In this document: positions 8,552 through 16,692 of the stretch, in pieces
How positions within the stretch are numbered: the stretch's first letter is position 1
How the letters are laid out: every line of letters begins with the position of its first letter
Assembly (NCBI RefSeq): GCF_000166055.1
Contig: NC_014664.1
Coordinates: 62,001 to 126,000 of the forward strand
Direction of reading: 5' to 3'
DNA: 64,000 nt
Origin: Rhodomicrobium vannielii ATCC 17100
GTDB lineage: Bacteria; Pseudomonadota; Alphaproteobacteria; Rhizobiales; Rhodomicrobiaceae
Translations under genes and position numbers: made by a program
Notes under the pieces: model-generated
What the model saw: the letters and a program-made list of their open reading frames with translations, nothing else
The model's database searches: none
Told to the model about the DNA's origin: nothing

Positions 8552-10228
8552 GTGTCCGAGATATCGAGAAGCGGGGGACAGATTCTGGCGGACCAGCTTC
8601 GTCTGCATGGTGCGCGGATGATTTTCGGTGTGCCCGGCGAAAGCTATCTTGCGGTGCTGGACGCGCTTTACGATCACGAGCGCGATATGCCGTACATCGT
8701 GTGTCGGCAAGAAGGCGGCGCGGCGATGATGGCGGAGGCTTATGGCAAATTGACGGGTGAGCCGGGCATTTGCATGGTCACGCGCGGGCCGGGCGCGACG
8801 AATGCGAGCGCCGGGCTGCATGTGGCGCGGCAGGATTCGACGCCGCTGATCCTCATCGTCGGGCAGGTCGGCCGCTCCATGCGCGACCGCGAGGCCTTTC
8901 AGGAGATCGATTTCCGCCGCATGTTCGGCGAGGTGTCGAAATGGGTGGCCGAGATCGAGGAGGCGGCGCGCATCCCGGAATATGTGGCGCGTGCGTTTGC
9001 CACGGCGACGAGCGGGCGGCCGGGGCCTGTGGTGCTCGCAGTGCCGGAGGATGTGCTTCGCGAGCGCGCCACCGTGGCCGACGCCGTGCCATACAGCCGC
9101 GTGGAGGCGGCGCCGGCGCGTGCGCGGATGGCGGAGTTTCGCAAACGCCTTGCAGCGGCGGAGCGCCCGCTGATGATCGTCGGCGGCGGTGGCTGGGACA
9201 AGGACGTTGCGCTCAAGGTGAAGGCGTTCGCGGAACACTCGGGTTTACCTGTCGCCGCTTCGTTCCGGCGTCAGAGCTATTTCGACAATACGAGCCCGTG
9301 TTATGTCGGCGACCTCGGCATCTCGCTCAATCCGGCGCTGAAGCGGCGTATCGACGAAAGCGACCTCATCATCGCGTTCGGCCCGCGCCTCGGCGAAATG
9401 CCGTCGCAAGGCTACACCCTGTTCGATATTCCGAAGCCGAAGCAGCCCTTCATCCACATCCATGCGGGCGCGGAGGAACTCGGCCGCGTCTATCAGGCAG
9501 ACCTCGCCATCAACGCCGGGCCGCACGCATTCGCTGACGCGCTGGAGGATATGAAGCCGCTCGACGGTTCGGCCTGGGGGGCGTGGCGCGAGTCCGCGCG
9601 CGGGGACTATGAGGCGTGGATCGCGCCGGAAAAAACGCCGGGCGCGCTGCAATTGGCCGAGGTGGTGGCCTATTTGCGCGAGACGCTGCCGGGCAACGCG
9701 ATCATCGCCAACGGTGCGGGCAACTTCGCCGCCTGGGTCCACCGCTTCTACACCTATCGCGAATGCGGCACGGGCCTCGCGCCGATCTCCGGCTCGATGG
9801 GCTACGGCGTTCCGGCTGGCGTCGCGGCGAAGCTCGTGCATCCGGGGCGCACGGTCGTAACCTTCGCGGGCGACGGCGATTTCCTCATGACGGGGCAGGA
9901 GTTTGCCACCGCCGTGCAACATGGCGCGCCCGTGATCTTCATCGTCGTGAACAACGGCATGTACGGCACCATCCGCATGCATCAGGAGCGCCATTATCCC
10001 GGGCGCGTGTCAGGCACGTCGCTCAGAAATCCCGACTTCGCCGCCTATGCGCGCGCGTTCGGCGGACACGGCGCTCTGGTCGAGCGGACGGAGGATTTCC
10101 CCGCGGCCTTCGAGGAAGCACGCGCTTCCGGTCTGCCCTCGATCCTCGAATTGCGCATCGATCCCGAGGCGATCAACCCGAAGCAATCGCTCTCCGAAAT
10201 CCGCGCGGCGGCGCTCCGCGAAAGCTGA
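8552..10228 (+). CDS. ThDP-dependent enzyme, acetolactate synthase-like
   Basis: This 558-residue protein has the three-domain plan of acetohydroxyacid synthase-like enzymes: an N-terminal Pyr domain with the catalytic glutamate in CRQEGGAAMMAEAYG and the TRGPGATN loop, a central Rossmann-like domain (PLMIVGGGGWDKD), and a C-terminal PP domain with the ThDP/metal motif GDGDFLMTGQE...NN. The GTG start has GGAGG about 7 bases upstream. No small regulatory subunit gene (ilvN) follows, so it is probably not the biosynthetic AHAS; related groups include catabolic acetolactate synthases, glyoxylate carboligase-like and sulfoacetaldehyde acetyltransferase-like enzymes. A GlcG/HbpS-family gene follows 61 bases later on the same strand, and such genes often accompany oxidative or glyoxylate metabolism, but the substrate cannot be named. 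Confidence 0.9.
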   Translation: MSEISRSGGQILADQLRLHGARMIFGVPGESYLAVLDALYDHERDMPYIVCRQEGGAAMMAEAYGKLTGEPGICMVTRGPGATNASAGLHVARQDSTPLILIVGQVGRSMRDREAFQEIDFRRMFGEVSKWVAEIEEAARIPEYVARAFATATSGRPGPVVLAVPEDVLRERATVADAVPYSRVEAAPARARMAEFRKRLAAAERPLMIVGGGGWDKDVALKVKAFAEHSGLPVAASFRRQSYFDNTSPCYVGDLGISLNPALKRRIDESDLIIAFGPRLGEMPSQGYTLFDIPKPKQPFIHIHAGAEELGRVYQADLAINAGPHAFADALEDMKPLDGSAWGAWRESARGDYEAWIAPEKTPGALQLAEVVAYLRETLPGNAIIANGAGNFAAWVHRFYTYRECGTGLAPISGSMGYGVPAGVAAKLVHPGRTVVTFAGDGDFLMTGQEFATAVQHGAPVIFIVVNNGMYGTIRMHQERHYPGRVSGTSLRNPDFAAYARAFGGHGALVERTEDFPAAFEEARASGLPSILELRIDPEAINPKQSLSEIRAAALRES

Positions 10229-10289
10229 GGCCGCTGTCTTTCCTTATCGCGCTGCGCATATTATGGCGGAAAGGACGGAGGAAACGACC

Positions 10290-10706
10290 ATGACCGAACT
10301 TGCGCTCGCCCGCGCCACGGATCTCATCCGGCTCGCCATCGACAAAGCCGCCGCCGACTACGGCAAGCCCATCTGCGTGGCGGTCTGCGATGCGTCCGGC
10401 GCGCTTCTGGCATTTGCTCGCGCGGAGGGATCGCCGCTGCGCTCCATCGCGATCGCGCAGGGCAAGGCGTATTCGGCCGCGCGAATGCAGGCCAACACGG
10501 ACTCGGTGAAGGCAAAGCTCGCGGTGGGCGGCGTCGAGATCGCGTGGTTCTGCGACGAGAAACTCACCGCGTTGCCGGGCGGCGCGGTCCTGAAGACGGC
10601 GGGCGGAACAATCGCGGGCGCGGTGGGCATCAGCGGGCTCGCTTCCGACCAGGATCAGGCCATTGCCAATGCTTTGGCCGCAACTTTCGCGAACGGCGCG
10701 GCCTGA
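10290..10706 (+). CDS. GlcG/HbpS family heme-binding-like protein (DUF336)
   Basis: This 138-residue protein belongs to the GlcG/HbpS (Pfam Haem_degrading/DUF336) family, whose members accompany glycolate, diol and aromatic catabolism genes and in Streptomyces bind heme. Typical features are LARATDLIRLAIDKAAADYGKPICVAVCDASG at the N-terminus, FARAEGSPLRSIAIAQGKAYSA, and the glycine-rich C-terminal GAVGISGLASDQDQAIANA. The start at 10290 is fixed by GGAGG about 8 bases upstream; a longer frame from 10047 only reads through the preceding gene. It has no signal peptide, so it is cytoplasmic. It is likely co-transcribed with the ThDP enzyme; its biochemical role there is not established. Confidence 0.88.
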   Translation: MTELALARATDLIRLAIDKAAADYGKPICVAVCDASGALLAFARAEGSPLRSIAIAQGKAYSAARMQANTDSVKAKLAVGGVEIAWFCDEKLTALPGGAVLKTAGGTIAGAVGISGLASDQDQAIANALAATFANGAA

Positions 10707-10712
10707 GCATCG

Positions 10713-10857
10713 CATCGCGCCGAAAAGTGCGGTGGCGGTTTTCGGATCACGCGATGCGACATGAAAGGGCCATCGCGCCGAAAAGTGCGGTGGCGGTTTT
10801 CGGGTCACGCGATGCGACACGAAAGGCCATCGCGCCGAAAAGTGCGGTGGCGGTTTT
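10713..10857. repeat. Tandem palindromic repeat, 58-bp unit, 2.5 copies
   Basis: Units lie at 10713-10770, 10771-10827 and 10828-10857 (the last truncated). Each full unit folds: an outer CATCGCG pairs with CGCGATG, and an inner CCGAAAA pairs with TTTTCGG around a GC-rich loop (GTGCGGTGGCGG). Copies 1 and 2 differ at only a few positions. The array starts 7 bases after the GlcG-like stop and its end overlaps the stop codon of the convergent DUF882 gene, so it may also work as a bidirectional terminator. It resembles the dispersed GAAAA/TTTTC palindromes common in Hyphomicrobiales genomes. Confidence 0.9.
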
Positions 10858-12049
10858 ATCTTGCCTGCGTGACGCCTGCATCGGCGGCGGCAAGTCTCGC
10901 CACGCTTCTGCGCAAGGCCACTTGTATCGCCGGCCCCTTGAACATATGCGCCTCATACATCGCCTCGATCTGAAGCCCGTGATCGAAGTCCTCGCCCGTG
11001 ATCGCGGACGGCGACAGCATCAGAAGCTTGACGTTCTGGAACACGGCGGCCTGCTCCGGCACGTCCTTCATGATGTCGTAGGCGAGCGATTTTTCGGACA
11101 GCAGCGTGTCGGAGGGCAGCGGCTCGAAGGCGATGTCGTCTTCCTGCTCCTCGCCTTCCTCGGCGATTTGCGGCAGTTCTTCCGGGTCGCGGGCGAGGCT
11201 GTCTGGTTTCGCAAGCGGTTGCGGCAGACGCACGATCGAGGCGGGCAGACGCTCGGCATCTTTCGGCGCGGGCTTCTCAGCCTTCGCGGGCGCGGCGTCG
11301 GGCACGGATAGGCTGGCGCGGCGCAGCAGCGGCGCTTCGTTCGGCACGAGGCTGGCGAGCATGGTGTTGGAAGCGCGCTTGTGCGTAACGACCCACGGCA
11401 GTTCCTTGCCGCTCTCCTTCCACTGCGCGAGATAGAAGCGCGAATCTTGCGGCGTCAGGGGGCGGCCATCGGCGGGGACGTGCTTCGAGCGGCCGTTCGG
11501 GAAGATCACCGCAAGTTCAGGGCGCGTGATGCGCGGCCAGTGGCGGACGTTGCCCGTGTCCACATGCACGAAGGGGAGGCCGGATTCAGGATAATAGCCG
11601 ACGCCGCCGCGCTCGCGGACGAGCGCCGAATAACGGAGTTGCTTAAGCGGCACGTCGGGAAACATGAGGTCGGCGGCCTGCCCGGTGATGTGGCGGCTGT
11701 TGCGCGCCTGTCCGCCGCGTGTCTGTCGCAGAAGCTCGTTCGTGCCGCCTGATCGGTAGCCGCAAATCAAGTGGATCGGTTCCTTGGAGCCGAGTTCGTT
11801 GTGCAACTCCCACATGAGATCGATGAGGCCCGGATCGATCCTGATCGTCATGTTCCGACGCCAGTCGCGCATGAAGTAGTTGAGCTTTTCAAGAGCTTCA
11901 GGGATGTAGCGCCCATCCTTCTTGAAGGTGATCGAGATCTTGTCCTTCGTGTGGATGTTGTACATCGAGATCGTGCGTTCCTCGGCAGAAGAGACTCCCG
12001 CCGCAAGGAAGCTGAACGCAACGCATAATGATACAATCGCAGCCTTCAT
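10856..12049 (-). CDS. DUF882 exported protein, M15-like zinc peptidase
   Basis: This is a member of the DUF882/YcbK group, related to peptidase M15 enzymes such as E. coli MepK that cut peptidoglycan cross-links. Starting at 12049 gives a signal peptide (KAAIVSLCVAFSFLAAGVSSA) and export to the periplasm; an upstream in-frame start at 12169 would bury it. The zinc-site motifs are present: SRHITGQAADLMF (H-x6-D) and PFVHVDTGNVRHW (HxD). The domain covers about residues 30-190. The remaining 200 residues are a low-complexity, alanine/proline/glutamate-rich tail without recognised motifs, longer than the simplest family members. The 3' end touches the palindromic repeat array. Confidence 0.85.
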   Translation of the reverse strand: MKAAIVSLCVAFSFLAAGVSSAEERTISMYNIHTKDKISITFKKDGRYIPEALEKLNYFMRDWRRNMTIRIDPGLIDLMWELHNELGSKEPIHLICGYRSGGTNELLRQTRGGQARNSRHITGQAADLMFPDVPLKQLRYSALVRERGGVGYYPESGLPFVHVDTGNVRHWPRITRPELAVIFPNGRSKHVPADGRPLTPQDSRFYLAQWKESGKELPWVVTHKRASNTMLASLVPNEAPLLRRASLSVPDAAPAKAEKPAPKDAERLPASIVRLPQPLAKPDSLARDPEELPQIAEEGEEQEDDIAFEPLPSDTLLSEKSLAYDIMKDVPEQAAVFQNVKLLMLSPSAITGEDFDHGLQIEAMYEAHMFKGPAIQVALRRSVARLAAADAGVTQAR

Positions 12050-12492
12050 CAGGCCGCGTACGCCGCCAAACGCAACAACTATCACCAGTTGAACCCCTGT
12101 TTCGCGCCAACAAGCGCTGGTGTTCTCTACTCGACTGTGGTGCCGCCGGGTTGATGTCAGCAAAAGCACACGCCTTAGTAGATAAGCTCGAATTGGTAAA
12201 CAAACCGTTAGGAAAGAAATGAGAGAAAAAGAAGGCGCGGCGGGATGTCGTTATGACATTTCCGCATCGCTCAAGCTAAATGACTGGAGCGGCGGGAAAT
12301 TTTCCACACCTGTGGAAAAGCGCCTACGGAAGCCAATCGCCGCTTAGGGAAATGGAAACCTGAACAAATCGTTAAAACGCCTTGTCGCCGGAGGGGCCAC
12401 CGTCCGTTTTCGGTGGCGAAAGCGCCGATGACGGTTGACCCGCCCGCTCTAATGGCCAAATGGAAAGGGAAAAGGTCACGAAAGGACGGCGC
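12050..12492. promoter_or_regulatory. Divergent control region with inverted DnaA-box-like palindrome
   Basis: These 440 bases separate the divergent DUF882 and pepF genes, and promoters for both must lie here. A perfect 9-bp inverted repeat, TTTTCCACA (12300-12308) and TGTGGAAAA (12311-12319), stands out. Each half differs from the DnaA consensus TTATCCACA at one base. It may also be an operator for another regulator. The stretch is AT-richer than its surroundings and I see no gene in it. Confidence 0.45.
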
Positions 12493-14352
12493 ATGTTTTC
12501 GACTTTGCGGGCGATGGTTACGCAACCGGTTGGCGCTCTTGAGGCGGATCGCGGATTTCTTGAAGTCGCGCCGCAAAAGGCGGAGGAAATCCCCGGCTGG
12601 AATCTCGGCGATCTTTATCCCGATGAGGCGAAACTCGCATCCGACATCGAGACCGCCAAGGCTCGCGCCGGAGAGTTCAAGGCAGCTTACGCGGGCAAGC
12701 TCGCCGATCTCGCTGAGCGCGATCCGGCAGGCCTCGCGGGCGCGCTAGCGGCTTATGAGGGCATCTCCGACCTCATGGGTCGCGTGGGCTCCTACTCTTA
12801 CCTGAATTACGTCACCGATACGGGCGACCCGGCGCGCGCCAAGCTTTTCGGCGACGTGCGCGACAAGCTCACCGTCATCGGCACCGAGCTTCTGTTTTTC
12901 GAGCTTGAACTCAACCGCATCGACGACGCGGTTATGGACAAGGCGATCGCGAACGACAAGCTCGGCCATTACCGCCCGTGGCTCACCGACCTGCGCAAGG
13001 AACGTCCGTATCAGCTTGCCGACGACATCGAGCGGCTGTTCCACGAAAAGGCGATGACCGGCCCCGCCGCGTGGAGCCGCCTGTTCAACGAGACGCTGAC
13101 GAGCCTGCGCTTCGACGTTGATGGCGAGATTCTGACGCTCGAACCCGCGCTGAACCTTCTCTCCGACGCGAACCCTGTGCGCCGCGCCGCCGCTGCCCAG
13201 TCCATCGGCAAGGTGCTGAAGGAGAATGTGCGGCTGTTCACACTCGTCATGAATACGCTCGCGAAGGACAAGGAAATCTCCGACCGCTGGCGTGGTTTCC
13301 CGGATGTCGCCTCATCGCGGCACCTTGCGAACCGCGTGGAGCCGGAAGTTGTGGATGCGCTCGTCGAAGCCGTGCGAGCGAGCTATCCGCGCCTGTCGCA
13401 CCGCTACTACGCGCTCAAGGCGAAGTGGCTCGGCGTGGATACGCTGAATTATTGGGACCGCAACGCCCCGATCAGTCGCGACCCGGAGCCGGTCATCGCC
13501 TGGAAGGATGCGCATTCGACCGTGATCGCCGCCTATCACCGCTTCTCGCCGAAGATGGCCGAGGTGGCGGATGGCTTCTTCAAGAAGAACTGGATCGATG
13601 CGCCCGTGCGCGACGGCAAGTCTCCGGGCGCGTTCTCGCATCCGACGGTGCCTTCAGCGCACCCGTACATCATGATGAACTACCTCGGCAAACCGCGCGA
13701 CGTGATGACGCTCGCGCATGAGCTTGGCCATGGCGTGCATCAGGTGCTGGCAAATGCGCAGGGCGCTCTGATGGCCTATACGCCGCTGACGCTCGCGGAG
13801 ACGGCCAGCGTGTTCGGCGAGATGCTGACCTTCAAGGCGCTGCTGAACCAGACGGAGAACCCGCGCGAGAAGCGCGCGCTGCTCGCACAGAAGGTGGAAG
13901 ACAAGATCAACACCGTCGTGCGCCAGATTGCGTTCTACCAGTTCGAGCGGCTCGTGCATGAGGCGCGGCGGCAGGGCGAACTCACGTCGGATCAACTCGG
14001 CGCGTTCTGGCTTCAGGTGCAGACCGAGAGCCTCGGCCCCGCGATCATCATGAACGAGGGCTACGACACCTATTGGACGTACGTCTCGCACTTCGTGCAC
14101 TCGCCGTTCTACGTCTACGCCTATGCGTTCGGCGATTGCCTCGTGAACTCGCTCTACGCGGCCTACGAGCGCGCGCCGGAAGGCTTCGAGGGCCGCTATC
14201 TCGACATGCTGCGCGCGGGCGGCACGAAGCATCATACCGAGCTTCTCGCGCCGTTCGGTCTCGACGCGACGGACCCCGGCTTCTGGTCCATGGGCCTGTC
14301 GGTGATCGAGGATATGATCTCCGAGCTTGAGACGCTGGAATCGGACGCTTAG
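12493..14352 (+). CDS. pepF: Oligoendopeptidase F (M3 family)
   Basis: This is a zinc metallopeptidase of family M3B that cleaves short peptides in the cytoplasm. The 619-residue chain has the N-terminal helical domain and the catalytic domain with HELGHGVHQ at about residue 409, followed about 25 residues later by the third zinc ligand in LAETASVFGEM. The C-terminal part carries the conserved NEGYDTYWTYVSHFVHSPFYVYAYAFG segment in pieces typical of the pepF/M3 family. The start at 12493 is preferred because AAAGGA lies seven bases before it; an upstream ATG at 12460 lacks this. It stands alone on its strand, with the AT-richer nuclease-like gene converging on it from the right. Confidence 0.93.
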   Translation: MFSTLRAMVTQPVGALEADRGFLEVAPQKAEEIPGWNLGDLYPDEAKLASDIETAKARAGEFKAAYAGKLADLAERDPAGLAGALAAYEGISDLMGRVGSYSYLNYVTDTGDPARAKLFGDVRDKLTVIGTELLFFELELNRIDDAVMDKAIANDKLGHYRPWLTDLRKERPYQLADDIERLFHEKAMTGPAAWSRLFNETLTSLRFDVDGEILTLEPALNLLSDANPVRRAAAAQSIGKVLKENVRLFTLVMNTLAKDKEISDRWRGFPDVASSRHLANRVEPEVVDALVEAVRASYPRLSHRYYALKAKWLGVDTLNYWDRNAPISRDPEPVIAWKDAHSTVIAAYHRFSPKMAEVADGFFKKNWIDAPVRDGKSPGAFSHPTVPSAHPYIMMNYLGKPRDVMTLAHELGHGVHQVLANAQGALMAYTPLTLAETASVFGEMLTFKALLNQTENPREKRALLAQKVEDKINTVVRQIAFYQFERLVHEARRQGELTSDQLGAFWLQVQTESLGPAIIMNEGYDTYWTYVSHFVHSPFYVYAYAFGDCLVNSLYAAYERAPEGFEGRYLDMLRAGGTKHHTELLAPFGLDATDPGFWSMGLSVIEDMISELETLESDA

Positions 14353-14417
14353 CGGGGTGGTGGATACTGGCGGAACGCTTCAAATCAGAGGTGGGCGACG
14401 CTGGACGTCTATCAGAG

Positions 14418-15062
14418 TTAGCTTTTGATAGTTCGCCAGTGCCCGCCTTTAGCGTCTGACGTGCCTTTTTCGTCGCAACGTGTTACAGCAAAAAACGGCG
14501 AGCTGTCGCCAAATGTAAGCGGAACCCAAGATGGCGCTTTGCGGATTTTCTCCCGAATGAGATCGACCCAATCGCCCTCCCAGAAAGCATTGCTGGGTTT
14601 GTGAGGAGACAGGAGGACCAGTCGAACATCAAGGGTATCTGGGAACGGCGGCAAATTTTTTATTCGATTTGACTTGGATAACATCTGAGCTGGATTCCAG
14701 CCACTAGCACCTTTCGCCTCGATTAATAAAACTGTCTCGTCAAATGCGATAATAAGGTCAATATCTTCCTGGTTTCCCTTGATAACTTGTGGGTCATTTA
14801 GTTGAAATGAAAGATCTTCTACAGCGCACTTATTTTCGGCGCAGGCGAGCGCCGCATGAAGCCAGTCGAAATGATAATCCATCGCCCACCAAGCATTCGC
14901 AGGCACCTCAATGCCGAGTTCAGTCCTTAGCCTGGAGCGAAAATTCTCTGAAATGTGTGTAGATTGAAAGTCGAGCAGTTCATTAAGCACCCAATAGCGC
15001 TCTTTTCTATTGAAATGTTTTAGTATGTCCAAGAACAATATTGATATATCGTTGTTTTGCAT
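14418..15062 (-). CDS. PD-(D/E)XK nuclease-like protein, accessory gene
   Basis: This 214-residue protein is not assigned to a named family by me. It contains a recognisable core of the PD-(D/E)XK nuclease superfamily: an aspartate-bearing strand (QEDIDLIIAF) followed ten residues later by a second strand ending in LLIEAKG, which supplies the D...ExK catalytic set. The N-terminal half is helical (HFNRKERYWVLNELL; ANAWWAMDYHFDWLHAAL). Base composition is visibly lower in GC than the neighbours, a sign of transfer. The ATG at 15062 has GGGGAT upstream; a GTG at 15104 in the same frame is the alternative. It converges on pepF and is divergent from the ABC1 kinase gene. A role in restriction of foreign DNA is plausible but unproven. 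Confidence 0.7.
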   Translation of the reverse strand: MQNNDISILFLDILKHFNRKERYWVLNELLDFQSTHISENFRSRLRTELGIEVPANAWWAMDYHFDWLHAALACAENKCAVEDLSFQLNDPQVIKGNQEDIDLIIAFDETVLLIEAKGASGWNPAQMLSKSNRIKNLPPFPDTLDVRLVLLSPHKPSNAFWEGDWVDLIREKIRKAPSWVPLTFGDSSPFFAVTRCDEKGTSDAKGGHWRTIKS

Positions 15063-15261
15063 AAAACCATCCCCGAATATGTTTCCCAGCAATTCTAGCC
15101 GCACTTCAGAGATAGGGTCAAGCTTCCGCTAGTCGCATAACGCCTTGTGTGCGGCGGTGATCCCGGAAGCAGCGCGTCGGAGATATCGGCTCTGGTGTTT
15201 TCGCCAAGCGGCCTTATCTGCCTTCTGGGTGCACTTGAAGGCGAAAAGGACCGAAGCGGCG

Positions 15262-16692
15262 ATGCAGGACAAGCCCGACACACCGAAAGACGCCACGGCG
15301 CTGCCGAAGCTCGACGCGGCGCTTCCGGGCGACGGCGACCGCGAGGGCAACCGGCTCTCGCAGCGCGTTCAGCGTTACGCGCGCGTCGGCACGAATGTCG
15401 GCGGCGTGGCGGCGCGGCTGGGCGCGGCCTATCTCATGGGCGGCGCGGACCGGCAGAAGAACGCGCAATCGCTCGCGGCGGCGCTCGGCGGCCTCAAGGG
15501 GCCGTTGATGAAGGTAGCGCAGCTCCTGTCAACCGTGCCCGACGCGATCCCGCCGGAGTATGCGGCCGAACTGGCGCAGCTTCAAAATCAGGCTCCGGCG
15601 ATGGGCTGGCCCTTCGTCCGCCGCCGCATGAGCGCGGAACTCGGCCCCGACTGGCAGGCGAAATTCGCCGATTTCGGCCACGAGGCCGCCGCCGCCGCCT
15701 CGCTCGGGCAAGTCCACAAGGCGCGCGCGCTCGATGGCCGCTCGCTCGCGGTGAAGCTGCAATATCCCGAAATGCAATCCGCCGTCGAAGCGGATCTCAA
15801 CCAGCTTCAGATCGTGATGGGGCTCTACAAGCGCATGGATGCGGCGCTCGACACCTCCGAAATGGTGGGCGAGATCGGCGCGCGGCTGCGCGAGGAACTC
15901 GACTATACGCTTGAAGCGCGGCACATGGCGCTTTACGCGCACATCTTTCAGGGCGACGAGACGATCCGCGTGCCGGAGCTTTTGCCGGACCTCTCCACGA
16001 AGCGGCTCCTCACCATGACGTGGCTCGACGGCCGCAAGCTCCTCGACTACAAGACGCGCCCGCTCGAAGAACGCAACACCATCGCGCGCGCGCTTTTCCG
16101 CGCCTGGTGGTATCCGTTCAGCCATTACGCGGTGATCCACGGCGACCCGCACCTCGGCAATTACACCATCTTCGAGGACGGCGACGGCCGCGCGGCGGGC
16201 ATCAACCTGCTCGACTATGGCTGCATCCGCACCTTCAAGCCGAAATTCGTCGGCGGCGTGATCGACCTTTACAACGGCCTGCGCACGAACGACCGCGCGC
16301 TGATCGTGCACGCCTACGAGACGTGGGGCTTCAAGGGCCTGTCGAACGAGCTCATCGATATCTTGAACATCTGGGCGGGCTTCATCTACGGGCCGCTGCT
16401 CGACGACCGCGTCCGCTCGGTGGCTGAGGGCGTCGCGCCGAACGAATATGGCCGCCGCGAGGTGTTCCGCGTGCATCAGGGCTTGCGCGAGAAGGGGCCG
16501 GTGAAGATCCCGCGCGAATTCGTGTTCATGGACCGCGCCGCGATCGGGCTTGGCGCGGTGTTCCTGCACCTGCAGACCGAGATGAATTTCTATCGCGCGT
16601 TCAACGAGGTAATCGAGGATTTTCGCCGCGACGAGGTCGGCGCGCGGCAGGAGGCGGCGTTCAAGGCGACGGGTGTGCCGCTGCCGGTTTAG
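15262..16692 (+). CDS. ABC1/UbiB-family atypical protein kinase
   Basis: This 476-residue member of the ABC1/ADCK/UbiB kinase-like family belongs to a group whose founding members support ubiquinone biosynthesis by ATPase activity at the membrane. Family elements in order are the KxGQ-like segment GPLMKVAQLLSTVPD, the alanine-rich loop AAAASLGQVHKA, the lysine in LAVKLQYP, the catalytic loop HGDPHLGN and the DYG metal site LLDYGCIRTF. The KxGQ glycine is alanine here. It lacks the C-terminal membrane helices of E. coli UbiB, so it is a soluble ADCK-type member and not an UbiB orthologue. The start at 15262 has AAGGA upstream, somewhat distant; an earlier in-frame start at 15145 is not supported. 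It is flanked on both sides by AT-richer accessory genes. Confidence 0.88.
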   Translation: MQDKPDTPKDATALPKLDAALPGDGDREGNRLSQRVQRYARVGTNVGGVAARLGAAYLMGGADRQKNAQSLAAALGGLKGPLMKVAQLLSTVPDAIPPEYAAELAQLQNQAPAMGWPFVRRRMSAELGPDWQAKFADFGHEAAAAASLGQVHKARALDGRSLAVKLQYPEMQSAVEADLNQLQIVMGLYKRMDAALDTSEMVGEIGARLREELDYTLEARHMALYAHIFQGDETIRVPELLPDLSTKRLLTMTWLDGRKLLDYKTRPLEERNTIARALFRAWWYPFSHYAVIHGDPHLGNYTIFEDGDGRAAGINLLDYGCIRTFKPKFVGGVIDLYNGLRTNDRALIVHAYETWGFKGLSNELIDILNIWAGFIYGPLLDDRVRSVAEGVAPNEYGRREVFRVHQGLREKGPVKIPREFVFMDRAAIGLGAVFLHLQTEMNFYRAFNEVIEDFRRDEVGARQEAAFKATGVPLPV

